Below the pieces are notes generated by a model. That model had not been told where the DNA came from, searched no databases, and was given only the letters and a program-made list of their open reading frames with translations. This document shows positions 45,949-58,701 of a stretch of DNA of 64,000 nt, in pieces. The stretch's first letter is position 1. Each line of letters starts with the position of its first letter. Position numbers and translations under genes: made by a program. This DNA is from Nissolia schottii (Eukaryota > Streptophyta > Magnoliopsida > Fabales > Fabaceae). The stretch covers positions 27,825 through 91,824 of the forward strand of contig QANU01029692.1 of the NCBI GenBank assembly GCA_003254905.1, given 5' to 3'.

Positions 45949-46334
45949 TACAGATGGAGATGAGTGCTAAAAATCAAGGGAAAATCTTTTTAATGACTAA
46001 ATAGGGGGAGGATATAAATAGTGAGAGATGTGATTTATAACTTATCTATTATTTCTCTTGCATCTTTTTCCTTGTGAAAAGTTAGGACATGATAAGATTG
46101 ATAATATCAATATGGGGGAGACATAATGTTAAGGGGAGACAAACAAATAAGGGGAGAAAATTTCTCCTCCCCTTTTTGCTTATGACAAATAGGGGAAGAA
46201 ATAACAAAAGAAAAGAAAATATGTTATGCCTATTTGTCAAGAGACACAAAAATATGTCTATGCTTACGGTTGTTAATCTTAAATGACATATTTATCTTAA
46301 ATGACATATTATCTTTTGGTGATTTGTCATCATC

Positions 46335-46347
46335 AAAAAGGGCGAGA
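46335..46347 (+). other. Polypurine tract of copia element
   Basis: aaaaagggcgaga directly before the LTR start at 46349, after catcatc as in the element at 1302. Confidence 0.65.
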
Positions 46348-46348
46348 T

Positions 46349-48239
46349 TGTGGAACTAGGTTTCCCTAGTTGTTCCAATTGTTTAATACAATATGTTTTG
46401 ATGATGACAAATACAATATGTTCTAATTGTCTATGCTTATATTTATATCTTGATGATGATAAATAGAACACAACAAATAGATAATGACAATTAGAATGCA
46501 AAAGGATGTTATATGCTAAATAGAATACATTTGATCTTGTATGATTGAACTTGATGGTAATCATATAGCTTACACATCATACAATGATATATGAGAAACA
46601 TCCTTTTGAGAACATATCCAATAACTCTCTATATGTGCTTGATGGATTAACTATTGGATATATTTGTGTCTATATGTATATGCATGAATATCAAGTGCTG
46701 TAGTGTTACAATGCATGCATGCTGGGCAAAGAATATTATTTGATTAATATAATTTGATCTTTGCCTAATTGTATATGTATGATGCATTGATTAATCTATA
46801 TATGCATATGAAGATATTGGAACACATTGGACTAACTATATTTTCTAGTGAATTATCTTGTGTATAGGAAAGTCCAAGGCATCAAGAACAAGAAAGAACA
46901 TTCCTATGATGCCCAAAGACAAAAGGCAAAGCATGAAATGTCAATTCCATGAAGAACATGGTAATGCCGAAGATAGGATTCATGAAGAATACCAAATCCA
47001 AGCAAACGGTAAAAGGGAAATAGTTTCTTAGGACTTAAGGTATTCTTGTCAAAGGAAAATTGATATATATATATCTCTCTCTCTAAACTCTTAGGATGAT
47101 GCTCTTAAATGATCTTAATTGATTCTAGGATGTAAAATGAATTAGACAAACTTAGGAATCAAGAAAGATAAGAAAATGGATGAGTGGTGTGCTCAGCAAA
47201 GACACTTGCACAACAGTTAGTAAAATGATGATATCTTGGGCTATAGAACTCCAATTGAGGTAGTTCAAATTGCTACTTAAAGCTAAGAGAAAGATCTACA
47301 AATTTGTAAGCAAGTCATTTTAGTTGAGTCATTCGAATGACTCAAGAAAGGTCATTCGAATGACTCTGTCATCAGAGAAGCACAACGGCTAGATAACGGC
47401 TAGTCATTCGAATGAATTCTAATGATCCATTCGAATGACTCGAGTCCTGAAGCCAAAAACGGCTAGGTTTTCAATGGATAAAAGTGATTAAAATAATGGG
47501 TAACGGTTATAAACGGCTAGGACACTTAGAAACCCTATAAATACCCATTAAACTTTCATTTCTAGTCAAGCCTTTGATTCCCATCATCCTCATACTTCAT
47601 ACTATCAATGGATTAATATTTTCCATCATCTTAAGAGCAAAAAGAGAGAGATATTGTCAATAAACCTATAGTGCTTCAATTTGTATCATCCACTCTTTGA
47701 GAGAGTTTCTTTTCTACTCAAATTTTCATACACTTGTAAAGAGGGTGAGGTATCCCTCTAGTTGCTTAGGGTGTGGCATCCCTAAGGTTTGGTTCTTGAG
47801 GCTTCTACACAAAGGTGGGGGATCCTAAGTGTGAGGAGTGCTCTTAGATGTAAAGGTTTGTCAAGCACCTAAGTTAGAAGCTTGATGATAGTGGAGAAAT
47901 CTTGAGCAAGTCGCTTGGGGACTGGACGTAGATCACAAGGGTGGTCGACCAGGATAAATCTATGTTTGCAATCTCTCTAACTCTATCTCTTTATTTATTG
48001 CAAACTTATATTATTGTCTTGCATATTTGAGAATTGCATATGTTGATAATTGTTCATAAGTTGCTTTGTTGATCTTATTGTTTGATTACAAACATAATTG
48101 AGCATGCCTATATTAAATCTTTAATTGTTATATTCCACTGCATAGTAACTGCATGAAAATGCAATATTTGTTGAAATTGGAATAATTTCTAAAATACCCA
48201 ATTCACCCCCCTCTTGGGTATTGGTTGCCAAGACCAACA
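46349..48239 (+). mobile_element. SIRE/Maximus-like copia 3' LTR
   Basis: Begins TGTGGAACTAGG after the purine tract and ends TTGCCAAGACCAACA, 1891 bp. It carries CATTCGAATG palindromes near 47336, 47352, 47406 and 47434 and the shared leader block (gtaaagagggtgaggtatcc at about 47734). The 3' end abuts the tandem repeat of unit C, so the element truncated that unit. The same LTR end appears inverted at 63942. Confidence 0.75.
47335..47445 (+). repeat. CATTCGAATG palindrome array
   Basis: At least four copies of tcattcgaatga or near variants in about 110 bases, the counterpart of 1573-1807. Confidence 0.75.
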
Positions 48240-48610
48240 AACTTTACATATATGCATATTACTTAATGTATAATTAAATATTTTTTTGTAGAATATGATA
48301 TCTGATTGGAGTGCGCAAACTTTATATGACTGTGTACACAAACGTTATATGACTGAGTGCACAAACATTATGTTCTTGTGTACAACAGTGTGATTTTACT
48401 CAAACATAAATATGTTCACAGTCTTTATACATTTTTAGTGGACAAACATTATAACAATTAGTTCACATTCATGTGTACACACATTGTTATATATTCTAAT
48501 GCATAAACTTTACATATATGCATATTACTTAATGTATAGTAATGTAATATTATAGAAAATGATATTGGATTGGAGTGCACAAACTTTATATGACTAAATG
48601 CACAAACATT
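48240..48610 (+). repeat. ~260-bp tandem repeat, about 1.5 copies (unit C)
   Basis: Repeat starts near 48291 and 48551; the left part was removed by the copia LTR. Confidence 0.85.
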
Positions 48611-49757
48611 ATGGACTTACTTACGCGAATCACGAATCGCGTGCACGCACGTTTAAGTGCGGAGTGGGGATCCGTATATTTGTAGTGGGACCAAACATAT
48701 TTAATATAGTGTATGTATAATGTATGATATTTAGTATATTTGTAACATAACTGATATTAAATTTGGGCAAGTAGGTTAGAGCTTTCTATCCATGCAATTG
48801 ATCTCTAATAAGAATTTTCCATGTGTAATGTTTTGTTATTACACGTGTTGTTCTCAGACCGCATGCAATTAATCCTCAATAACAAAATCGACAAATTACT
48901 ATGCTATCCGCACCATCTTCACCAAGTTTTTGCCACATGCTGTTATCCATGAATAACAAAAGACAATTTGTCGTTTTTAATTGATCAACAAAAGACAATG
49001 GCATAATGAAACGAATCTTTTTTCTTTCTTCAAGTTACAGGGTGCATCCACCCACCACCAAGTCTTGGCATATCATGAATAGATTGATCAAAATTTGTGG
49101 TCATGTCACTTTTTATATAATTTTTATAAATTTCTTATTTGTTAAAAAAATGTGTAAAAATTTATATTTGAGTTTATGATGTAATTTTTTACAAATATTA
49201 TATTTAAAAATTTTAAATTGTTATATTAAATCATATACACATTAATATGTCATATTATATTATAAAATAATAATAAAATTTAATGAATTTAATTTTAAAA
49301 ATGGTTGAAAACTAAAACAATCAATAAAAGATGCATGTCAGAAACTACCCCTTTAAATACGTTGAGGAGGGAGTGCTAAGACGCACCGCCGCATTGATGA
49401 TCATAGCAGAATAGCCAGATAGAAAAATACTTAATTCGACCATTTTGAATGGAGTAGAAATTGTAGCATTTGCTTCCAGCTATCACATTTTAATTTTTTT
49501 AGATGAAGACAAAAAGAAAAGGACACGCATTGATGATCATAGCAGAATAGGCAGATAAAACAAGCATTCCAAAAAGAATGTACATGTACTGGAAATAAAA
49601 TTTTATGACGAAAATTGTTAAAAAAAATCATTATTGATAATAATACCGCGACTCCTATTATTAAGACACATAATAACAATATTAGCGTGACTGTATCTAT
49701 ATAATTATTAAAACCCATACAATTCCCACTACAAGCAAGTTCCCATGTTATCGCGTC
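48611..49757. other. Kunitz C upstream flank, no gene seen
   Basis: Colinear with the second half of the B and D flanks (gatccgtatatt, gcatccacccaccaccaagt, acgttgaggagggagtgcta). AT-rich. The ORF at 49431-49718 on the minus strand is not supported. Confidence 0.6.
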
Positions 49758-49765
49758 TATAAATA
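49758..49765 (+). promoter_or_regulatory. TATA box of Kunitz C
   Basis: tataaata 102 bases upstream of the ATG; promoter and leader appear intact and close to those of B. Confidence 0.75.
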
Positions 49766-49859
49766 GGTCCTCCTAGCTCCTGCTTACTCACACCACCAAC
49801 TAAACAACGAACAACAAGAGAGGAGCCTTTGCATATATAGCCCAACCCCTAAAGAAACT

Positions 49860-50457
49860 ATGAAGAGCACTACTACCGCCTTATGTGCCTTCTTCCTTCT
49901 CTTTGCCTTTATCTCACACCTTCCTTCATCCACACTCGCATTTATCATCGACATCGACGGCCAACCACTTGAAAACGGCGGCTCGTACTATATCCTACCG
50001 GTCATCAGAGGAATGGGTGGCAGAATCGAACTAACCGCCACCGGAAAGGAGACTTGCCCACTCACTGTCGTGCAATCACCCTCTGAGGTCTCCAGAGGCC
50101 TACCAATTACAAATCTCATCCATGTTCAGAATTCGATATCTCCATGAAAACCTTCCTCTGGAGCTCTCATTCTCCGCTGTGCCAACGTGTGCTGACACGC
50201 CGTCCAAGTGGACCGTCGTCAAGGGTATGCCAGAAGGGCCCTCTGTGAAACTCACCGGCTACGAAAACACAGTCGACGGTTGGTTCTACATAAAGAACTC
50301 TTCTACTGACTACAAGCTTGTCTTCTGCCCTCTCTCCACCGATGAGTGCTCCGATATTGGGGTTCACATTGACGATGATGGAAACAGGCGTTTGGTTGCT
50401 ACTGAAGGAAATCTGTTAAATGTTATGTTTAAGAAAGTCAGTTCATCTTCAGCATGA
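49860..50457 (+). pseudogene. Kunitz trypsin inhibitor copy C, frameshifted
   Basis: Same gene as copies A and B with promoter, start, signal peptide and polyA signal. An extra A in the run at 50111-50113 (aattacaaatctc, against aattacaatctc in A and B) shifts the frame after about residue 84, in the stretch just before the reactive-site loop. Translation would end at 50147 after 95 residues. The rest of the gene is still open in the shifted frame to the normal stop, including a loop FRIRYL with P1 Arg and the last three of the four cysteine codons. The damage is therefore one base, recent or a sequencing error. If real, the product lacks the inhibitory loop. Confidence 0.92.
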
Positions 50458-50521
50458 AACCATAAACTAGGAAAAATCTTGTGCTTTCTTATCGGGTAGT
50501 AAGATGTGCAAGTTTATGAGG

Positions 50522-50527
50522 AATAAA
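50522..50527 (+). terminator. Polyadenylation signal of Kunitz C
   Basis: AATAAA 64 bases after the normal stop codon, as in the other copies. Confidence 0.65.
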
Positions 50528-51673
50528 GGATTTCCTTGTAACATGACTGAATCACTAAATAAAACCAGTCTTTCTTTGTAGCTTCAACATAAAAATTTAA
50601 AAAAAAAAAAAACTTAATAATTATTCAATAGAAAAATAAACATTACATTAGTAAACAACTAAAACACAGGAATGAACCGAAGACAAAAACATATATGGGT
50701 AACAATTTTGTTATTGAAATATATAAAAATGTGTATATATATCTTATAAGCCCTCTCACAACATATTATATGACCATGACGTACTTTTTGTGTTCAATGA
50801 GCGTTATACTGTGGGCAAAAAAGTGTTTCCAATTAGAAAGGGTAAGTAAAATATGAATAATATTTCTTGAACAATAAATTTACATAACATATATAGATAA
50901 TGTATACAAATATAATAATATGTGAGTGTACATGAGCTTCATAATTACTGTATTCTATAACAATACTTACATGTTGTTGTATTTGCATATGTTATTCATG
51001 TATGTTGTATAAATTTATTATTTAAGCAGCATTACTCACTTAAAACAATTAGAAGTATAAGGACTGCTTGGCTTTTGTTTTTAGTGTTTGATCCGATTCA
51101 TGTTTTTCAAGGAAACAAGAAATTGAATTTTTATTAATACTATTTATTTATCAAAAGCGTAAAAAGAATAGAAAACAAACAAACATCTATAAAAGTAGAA
51201 ATCCAATTGACCATAATATTTTTAAGGCTAATTATACATAGGGGTGTAAACATACCATGGCAATAACCTGCGAAATTTCAATTGAACTAATCTATTTGCT
51301 TTGGGTCATCGAGTCTAATCAAATAAAAATCATTTATAGTATTTATACACATAAAAAATTTGACATTTGTGTACACCTCTCATAAAAATAAATATTATAG
51401 AGAAATAAATATGTCAAAGACTTAACTTAGTCATGATTTACAGTTCTTGGTATCGAGAATAACAAGAATGCATGACATGTCATTCTCCATCACATCTCGG
51501 AACAACCAATCAGAGTGTCAACTATCTCACTTTATCTAGTATAGGAACAGTGACCGTTATATAATAACAAAGGTCATAAATCACAATGGACAAATGAATT
51601 TTTAGATTTGGGTTCTTGGTGGGTTGAAGAGAGGAGGGAGAGATGGGAGGATGGGGAAGAATAAGGTATTTTA
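50528..51673. other. Kunitz C downstream flank
   Basis: Colinear with A and D, lacking the MITE and the 2.2-kb segment of B. It ends in the foldback right arm (from about 51588). No gene seen. Confidence 0.65.
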
Positions 51674-51678
51674 GTCAT

Positions 51679-53173
51679 TGTTGAAAGCTTTTTACACTCT
51701 CGTCGTTTAATAATATATCCTTCTTTACAACTTTTAGATCCTCAAGGGATCCAATTGCAGTATAGTCGGGTATAGTCGTATCCACATGGAGTTGCAAAAA
51801 TACCGTTCTTGAGTTTGTTAATTAAACAATAAGGTGAAGGATTGGTAAATTGATTGATAGTTAAATAAACTAGATAAAGAACATAAAAGATAAATAGGCA
51901 ACAAATCCGAGGTAGATCCGAAAGCTTGTTGGGAATTGAATCTTATTATAGTTTCATGCATCCATTTACTAATCACAACAGAAATATCATTTCATTGATT
52001 GCCCGCCACCAGTTCTTAACTTGTTCATCTCTTTCCAGCATGAAAAGATAATCAGGTTTCCTTTATTATGCTTTCACTTTCGTGCACGAACATAACGAAG
52101 TACACCAGCGTTATTCCAGATGTTAAAATGACTGATAACCCTAACTCTATGTCTAGCAATTAGGTTTACCAGATGAATTGATTTAGTTCCAACTTTATGT
52201 GCTGCTTTCGCGCGCAACAATATAGTTTGAAATCATGGTTTAGGTAGCTAAGCTAAAACAAGCATTAAGCGTAAAATCGATTCAAGAAAATCATAGAAAC
52301 TGATAAATTCATAATGCAAAAGTTACATGGATACAATCATGCTATAATAACCATGAAAATCCCAACAACAAGAGGATTAGGAATCCATCTTACAAGAGAA
52401 TCTCAGGGGCAAGGTGATGGACACTTACCATGACACGTTCTCACGCTGTTATGAAAACGACCGCCGTGTTTCCTTGATCACTCCTGGCTCCTTCACTGGC
52501 CTCCTCTTTGTTGCTAAACTAACCTAAGCTTTGAAGTACAAGAGAAAATGTAAAAGAATGAATTCTTGATGAGGGGAAGGGATTTGGACTATGTCTTGAA
52601 TGAGAACCTTGAGCCTCTATTTATAGGCTGAATTCGAGCACTTCGCTGGGCGGTAAGGTACCACCGCTGAGCGGTGTAATGATGACACTGCTGAGTGAAC
52701 AGGTAGTATCGCTGAGCGATTTAGTCAGAGTGGCTGCTATTGGTTGTTCTGGCAGCTACAGCTGGCGGCGGCAGGGCGGCGCCGACTTTTGCAGGACGGC
52801 GCCGACTTTGAAGGGCGGTGCCGGCTTTCCAGGGTAGCGCCAGCCTGTTGGCGGCTGGACGCGGCACCGTCGCTCAGCGGGTTAGTGTTTACCGCTGAGC
52901 GATATTACTTGAGGCGCTGACCGGACTTGTTGTACCGCTAAGCGGTAATTCTCTAAACTTGTCTTTTCTTTGGTTCTTCTTCCCTCCTTTGGTCTTTACT
53001 TTATTCCTTATGGGTTTTTCCTTGCTTTCGTCCTTTTGACATGTTTGCATCCGCCTTTAAAATATTTTATAAATCCAACAAAAAGTGGGAAATTTAGTCA
53101 AATAATTCTTTAAAACATAAGCAGATAAGTATCTTTTTACTGGTCGAATTTTGCGCAAATACGACACTTATCA
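51679..53173 (-). mobile_element. Athila-like solo LTR, TSD gtcat (unit C)
   Basis: Plus-strand ends TGTTGAAAGC and GACACTTATCA, 1495 bp. TSD gtcat at 51674-51678 and 53174-53178, the same target base for base as the element in unit A, but the LTR belongs to a different, strongly diverged subfamily. Reverse TATA box ctatttata near 52616-52624; CGCT(C/G)AGCG array at about 52642-52945. Confidence 0.9.
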
Positions 53174-53588
53174 GTCATTTAAAGAGTAAAACTTGATAAA
53201 ATGGATTAAAGCACTTTTGTTCAATTTAGGGGGGTTAAGTGCACCTAGACCTTATTTCAGAGGTGGTAAAATGTCTTTTTCCCTATATTTTATTTACTTC
53301 CCATCTTTTTCTTTTTATGCCTCGATTCTTTTCTAATCCTTTTTTCATAATATTCCCTTTCAATCTATTTCCTTATTTCATATATTTAAATACTTGTTGC
53401 ACCACCACTGCATCATCACTCCGACGTCACCATCATGCTTCCATCACTACTTGCACAACGATGCAGCGCCATATTGGCCCATTGTAATCCCATGCTGCTC
53501 GCTTCAACAAAATACTTCTACCATTGTTCCCCTGATGCCTCTTTTAACGTCACCATCAACGTCAGTGATACTCCACCACCAACAAAAT
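53174..53588. other. Unit C distal flank and C/D junction
   Basis: Foldback arm remainder and the flank seen at 18871 and 41931, with a short internal deletion. Homology to A and B stops near 53588 (accaacaaaat). Confidence 0.6.
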
Positions 53589-53795
53589 CACCCAAAAAAT
53601 TACTCACGTTCAAATGTTAAACTTCAATCCAAACATCCAATTTTTATCTTATCAACATGAACCTTGCACAAGAGATAGGGAAAGGGGACATAGATTACCA
53701 AAACATTATCATCAAAATTGCTATACATGAGATAACTTCATACAATAACATCATACAATGGCGATTTTGACAGCGTCCAAAGTAAGAATCTTACA
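53589..53795. other. Sequence between units C and D
   Basis: About 200 bases not seen elsewhere in the window; it precedes the A/D shared flank at 53796. It may be the true left flank of the ancestral unit, replaced in A by the copia LTR. No gene seen. Confidence 0.45.
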
Positions 53796-54179
53796 GCTAG
53801 ACCAAATACCCTAGTTGTCTTTTGAGACAAAAACATGTATAAATCAATTTGTATTTGAATAATCATATGGAAACTTCCTTATCAAATTCATGAAAACTGC
53901 AAACTTAATAATGAAGCTGATTCCTCAAATCGTTGGCAGCCGAATAGTAAAAGGCACAAAAATTTGACTGCACGATCACACCATTCAATGTTTATCATCC
54001 TGTTTCTCCATAGCAATGGTTCTCTCTATGATCACCATGACATCAAGCATGGTTTTGTAAGCTTCATGAATTTCCGAGGGTAAGACCCATCATGCCTTTG
54101 GCATTTTACATAATGTGGCAGCCAAGGCACACGCTGGACATGAAAATCTACTTATCTGGTTCAACATTTAAGCCTTAGC
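53796..54179. other. Unit D left flank
   Basis: Near-identical to 2477-2858; no recognised gene. Confidence 0.6.
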
Positions 54180-55861
54180 TGTAACACCATAGCTAACTGT
54201 ATATCCTCGAGTAATATGCAATGCTCACTAGGTTGTTAATCATTTGGTGGGATTACTTGTAGTCCTTTATTATCTTTCAAAAATACCAAATTAAGGAAAA
54301 TATGGACCATTTTGAACACTTTTCTGCTTGTTACCTTATTTGCAAAATATAAGCCGCGTGTGAATCAAAGCATATAATACAAACGATAGAGCTTAAGCTT
54401 AAGAGTAATAGTCATGACTGGCATAAATAATTACATAAGCATGTATCTGGTCCATCACAATTTACAACCAACAAAGTATCATAATAAGTTACATATACAA
54501 GCCAAATACATCACGCTACATATCAAAATACAAAATACATATCCAAAAAGACTGGTCTTCTACTGATCTGCCCTCGGCCGTCACGGCTCCGTAGGTAACT
54601 CTTCATATGGCTCCTCGTAGCCCTCATAGTCTTCGCCTGCTCCTGGAAGCATAAGCGAGTGGGGGTGAGAACAGTCGTCCTCAGCGGTTAACCTTAGCGT
54701 AGGGGATCTCTTTTTCTCACTTATCAACCAGGCCGCTCAGGTGTTTCTAAGTGAACATGCGTACTAATATCCTACTGATTATTATCTGGCCTAAAGTCTT
54801 GAACGGCTTTATCTACTTTACTAGGTGACTGGGGATTTAGTCTTTCTTATCTAGGCTCTCGTTCTTGTTAACCTTTCTTGCGTACATACATAGCCGTCTT
54901 GAGCGTTCTCTTGACGGTACTTACTTCATACACATGCTCATATACATTATCATATACTTATACATTACATAATCGTTCATCATATCATTGCATTTTCATT
55001 TCATTTCATCCGTTATGCATGCAAACTCTGAGACTCTCTCATGCGTGCCGGCTAACTAATGGACCGGGGCGCATCCTGCTTTCGAGCTCTCGGCTATCTA
55101 ATGGACCGAAGCTCGTCCTCCTGTCTGGCTCTCGGCTAACTAATGGACCGAGGTTACGTCGGCTCCCAGCTAACTAATGGACCAGGGCCGTGCCGAGTCT
55201 TCCCACTCATGTAGATGCGGCCAAACATCTACAACCTGCTTCTGTCCTCTAATTGATGTCGACCAGGCAGTGCTATAACCTGAGTGGTTACGAACCACCG
55301 CGGATAACTAATGTTCCGTCTTCGATCATCAATAGAGATAACCGTCCACCTAATGGGAGGGCGAGGAGTTTGGTCCTATGACACAAACCAAGTGGAGACC
55401 CATACATCATCATCACTACATCATCATCATTTCATAGGCGTGACGTCACCCTTTCTCATTCATCTTTTCTTTTCTTTCTTTCTTTTTATTTATCATCATT
55501 AACCAATCCACCCCTTTTGTGGGGACTGGTGAGGGGTGTGTCCGCCAAGAGAGATGCTTGCTATCATATAGTTACATACTTGTTCCCTAACATTCAATTA
55601 TGATCTTTAAGCATTTAGGTGATTAACCTCTAGTTCTCTAAGGTTGCCCTAACACTTAGATGACAACCATGTCCTCATGATACATGATAACCTAACCATT
55701 ACTAAACATATTCATTCTACATGCAATGTTCCACATACATCTTACATGTTACATACATCCGTCAAGTACATCAATTAAATCTTTGTTTGCTGGACTATAT
55801 GCCCAAGATAGTTTCCATGAGTTTCCTCCACGTTTTCAAAATCATTTTCAAAGGGCTCTTA

Positions 55862-56060
55862 GGCCGCTCAGCGGGTTGTCTGGACCTCTCAGCGGTCTGA
55901 CGCCAGGTTCTAGAAACATTTTCCAGCCTTATCTTTAAGTTCAGTCAGAGCCGCTCAGCGAAGCGTACGGCCGCTCAGCGGTACTCTTCGCTTAGCGGTT
56001 CACAGAGGCTGCTCAGCGGTTGATGAGATCGCTCAGTGACTCATGAGGCCGCTCAGCGAT
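55862..56060. repeat. CGCTCAGCG array in unit D gypsy LTR
   Basis: About eight exact or near copies, continuous across 55903-55907, the empty site of the Athila-like insertion in unit A. Confidence 0.85.
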
Positions 56061-56177
56061 ACCTGGCGAACAACATCACACTTCTTTGGTTTTTCTTGGT
56101 TTCGTGTCATCCTTTCTCGTGGACACTTCTTGGGTTTTTTACACATATTCCAACACTCATATTCCTATCTAGTCCAG

Positions 56178-56345
56178 GTGTTTCCGTCGGGTAAGCTATT
56201 CCATGATAATAGCACGCCTTTTTCACCGGTCCATTTCCTTTGACCAGTTACCGTCGATTTTCTTTTTTTTTTTTCCGATGGTATTATCGTCTGTTCGCGT
56301 CCGACGGTAATGTCTTAACGGTAATAGTCATTTTTGTTGTAGTGT
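56178..56345. mobile_element. CACTA-like fragment inserted in the unit D gypsy LTR
   Basis: About 168 bases absent from unit A, where ctagtccagg joins tcacagg directly. It ends with tttttgttgtagtg, the inverse of a CACTACAA terminus, and contains ccgacggtaa-type repeats. The left terminus is missing and no TSD is visible, so one end is eroded. Confidence 0.6.
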
Positions 56346-57432
56346 CACAGGACCCTTCAGAATCATCTCCCTAACCCTAGCATAACAGTTCTAACATATG
56401 ACAAAATCATCAAAACAAAGCAAGCATACAATCACCACTAAGGGGGTGAGTAAAACTAAGGTTACCCACTTCCTTAGAGGCTTGAAAAGGGCAGAAAATG
56501 GTGGCAAAGAGGCAGGTTCCTTGAGGGCTTAGCCTTCCCCGATCGTTTTCTGGTTCCCACAGTGTTCTGACAGGGTTTCCGTAGCGCGTCAGGCGAGCAA
56601 ATGGGCAGAGTTTCGGCACTTCTAAGAGAGAAAATGAATGAAAAATGGGCTGCTGGCCATGCCCTTATAGAGCCACAAAAATTTGGCCATTTTCCCATTA
56701 TGCCCTTTGCCAAAATTACCAAAATGCCATTTTCTATTTAATTTATGAATTAATTAATTAGGTTAGATAATTCTAAGGTCAAATTAATGAATAGTAACCT
56801 AATTCTTTATTATTTTCCTTGGAAATCTGCAGCCATCACGTGGTCAATTGCAGATGTGGGGTCCACGCAGTCCCGTTTCACTTGTTTTTTATCGTTCGCA
56901 ATCCCGGTGCGTCGCACACGGTCGTCCGAAAAATATTCCATTTATACCGTCGCGATCCTCTAATTTCCCTCTACCTCAAGGTATAATCACTTCAAGGCAT
57001 TTGTGAATTTTTCTCCGGAGGAGTATTTTTCACAGATACCTTTGACCCGTTATCTCTCGTCGGTGTCCGATCGGGGCCGTTCTGCTGGCGTTTCCGCGAC
57101 CGCCAAAGCTTTCTAGTAACAATTTGGGGTTGCTCTAGGGTTTTATCATCTTTTCCCCATAAGGTATGATTTCCCAAGCTTGGGGCCCACTGCTCCGTTT
57201 TACTGGCTAAACGGGGCCGAACGGGTATGTTCTAGTGTCTGCGGAATTGTCCAAAAGTGAGCAGAACTCCGTTTTCCGACAGTTTGATATTTCCACTAAA
57301 TTCAAAGGGTCATGAGGAACTATTCGAGTGTCATCAGAATTCTGAGAAACTAAACAGATAAATTTCTATTAATTGCTGCTCGTTAACAGTTAATTAGGGA
57401 AATTTCCACTAAGAAATGAGCGGGATGTTACA

Positions 57433-58083
57433 TTACCTGGAGAACTAGATGCACCTGCCTTTTGAAAATGGACCTTAGCTCTTCATTAGACTCAATTCCT
57501 ATTCTCCTGTATTAAAGAGACGTGAATAAATACAAAGGCTTGCAACTACCAGCATAATGAAGCACAAATAAAAGTTCACTTCAACAAAGCAAGGAGGAAA
57601 ATAGTTGGTAACTAAAAGTTCACCTTGCTTAATGTAACACATCTCCCCTTGGAGATCAGCTATCTGCATCAAGCTGCCTAGAAAAATGTTGTTGTTGTTC
57701 TCCCCACATATCGAAAGCCTTTTTCATGAAATAGGATGCTCTGAGAGATCTTCGGAGGGAGTGCGCACTGTAACCATGTTGGCACCATGGTATTGTTATG
57801 CTCCTACGGCAGGAATAGAGGATTGTCGATCTGTGGTTCAGCAATGGTGCTAAGCATGAAACCAAGCTTATTTTTTTGAGCGAAGTGTGATTGTCATGGC
57901 GCGAGACCAGGAGTAGTTTTCTTCGGTGAAAGGTGAAGAAATGAGTTAGAGACCAAGACTTTCGTTGGGATGCAGAAAGAAATGGCTATTGAGATCTGTA
58001 AGAGGATTAACCACAGGAGGTGGTAGTAGTGTGCGCGGGGGCGACGTGAGAATAAAAGGCTGAACCGGTTCCAGATCCGCCAT
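57433..58083 (-). pseudogene. Copia gag N-terminal fragment (unit D)
   Basis: Minus-strand counterpart of 7261-7910, from an ATG at 58083 toward the gypsy LTR at 57432, with frameshifts of its own. It shows the same gag start and the same truncation as unit A. Confidence 0.75.
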
Positions 58084-58345
58084 TGAAGAAAAAAAAAATT
58101 GAAGGTAAACGAAGAAAATGGATCACACCGAATGAAGATGGAAATCAACCTGATTCTACTGAACTGAACATAAAATGGAGTAATTTCACGGAACGAAATC
58201 AAAATCACTTCGAACACCAAATGAACAAGATCAAGCTCGAACGAAACTCAAACAACTAGAGAACAACAAACAAAATATGAGGCTCTGATTACAACTGACA
58301 GAGCAACCACAATCACCAATTGAATCACTGAATATTAAATTAAAA
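58084..58345 (-). other. Copia leader and primer-binding-site region (unit D)
   Basis: Counterpart of 7911-8175, with the gtaatcagagcctc primer-like phrase on the minus strand near 58290. Confidence 0.45.
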
Positions 58346-58701
58346 AATGTTCTGTGTACACCCAAATTGCATACACCCATCATACACCACCCAATTATAC
58401 GCAATTAATGATCATTATACGTATAGCGTACAGTTTCTAAAATTATAAACAACGCGCCCCAATCCCAAACTCATTATCGTCATCATTTTCACTCATCGTC
58501 ATCCTCTCATCCTTGTTTTGTTATCTTTATCCTCGCCATTCTCTCATCATCGCCATCCTTTTCATCCTCCTCATCTTCATCCTCTTATTATGTGAACGTT
58601 GATAAAATGAAATTAAGATAATAAAAAGTTAGTTTTCTTTTAAAATGGATAAGATCCACATTTAACAATGGTGGTTTACTTACTTACCAAGGGTGTATGT
58701 T

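Larger units (their letters stand above)
43641..46348 (+). mobile_element. Internal 3' region of a copia-like element, non-coding, rearranged
   Basis: Long AT-rich segment without pol coding, with repeated purine phrases (aaagggggagctc at about 45370, aaagggggagatg at 45918, gggggagacataatg at 46114) and an internal imperfect duplication around 44855-45145 (tgcaccattrtggtt, gaaatgtgcctcat, aacaagtg). Such spacers precede SIRE-type 3' LTRs. The left end carries an inverted copy of a tract at 45919-45948, so at least one rearrangement or a second element is involved. Confidence 0.45.
48240..53588 (+). repeat. Kunitz duplication unit C
   Basis: Starts inside the tandem repeat because of the copia LTR. 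It holds the flank, Kunitz C pseudogene, downstream flank, foldback right arm split by a solo LTR, and distal flank, which breaks off at about 53588 where unit D begins. Confidence 0.7.
54180..57432 (-). mobile_element. Large gypsy solo LTR (TGTAACA-type), unit D copy
   Basis: Runs from TGTAACACCAT to GGGATGTTACA with flanks ttagc (54175) and ttacc (57433). Orthologous to 2859-7260, so it inserted before the A/D duplication. It contains the tandem repeat at 55046-55190, an uninterrupted CGCTCAGCG array at 55862-56060, and a CACTA-like insertion. Confidence 0.75.
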
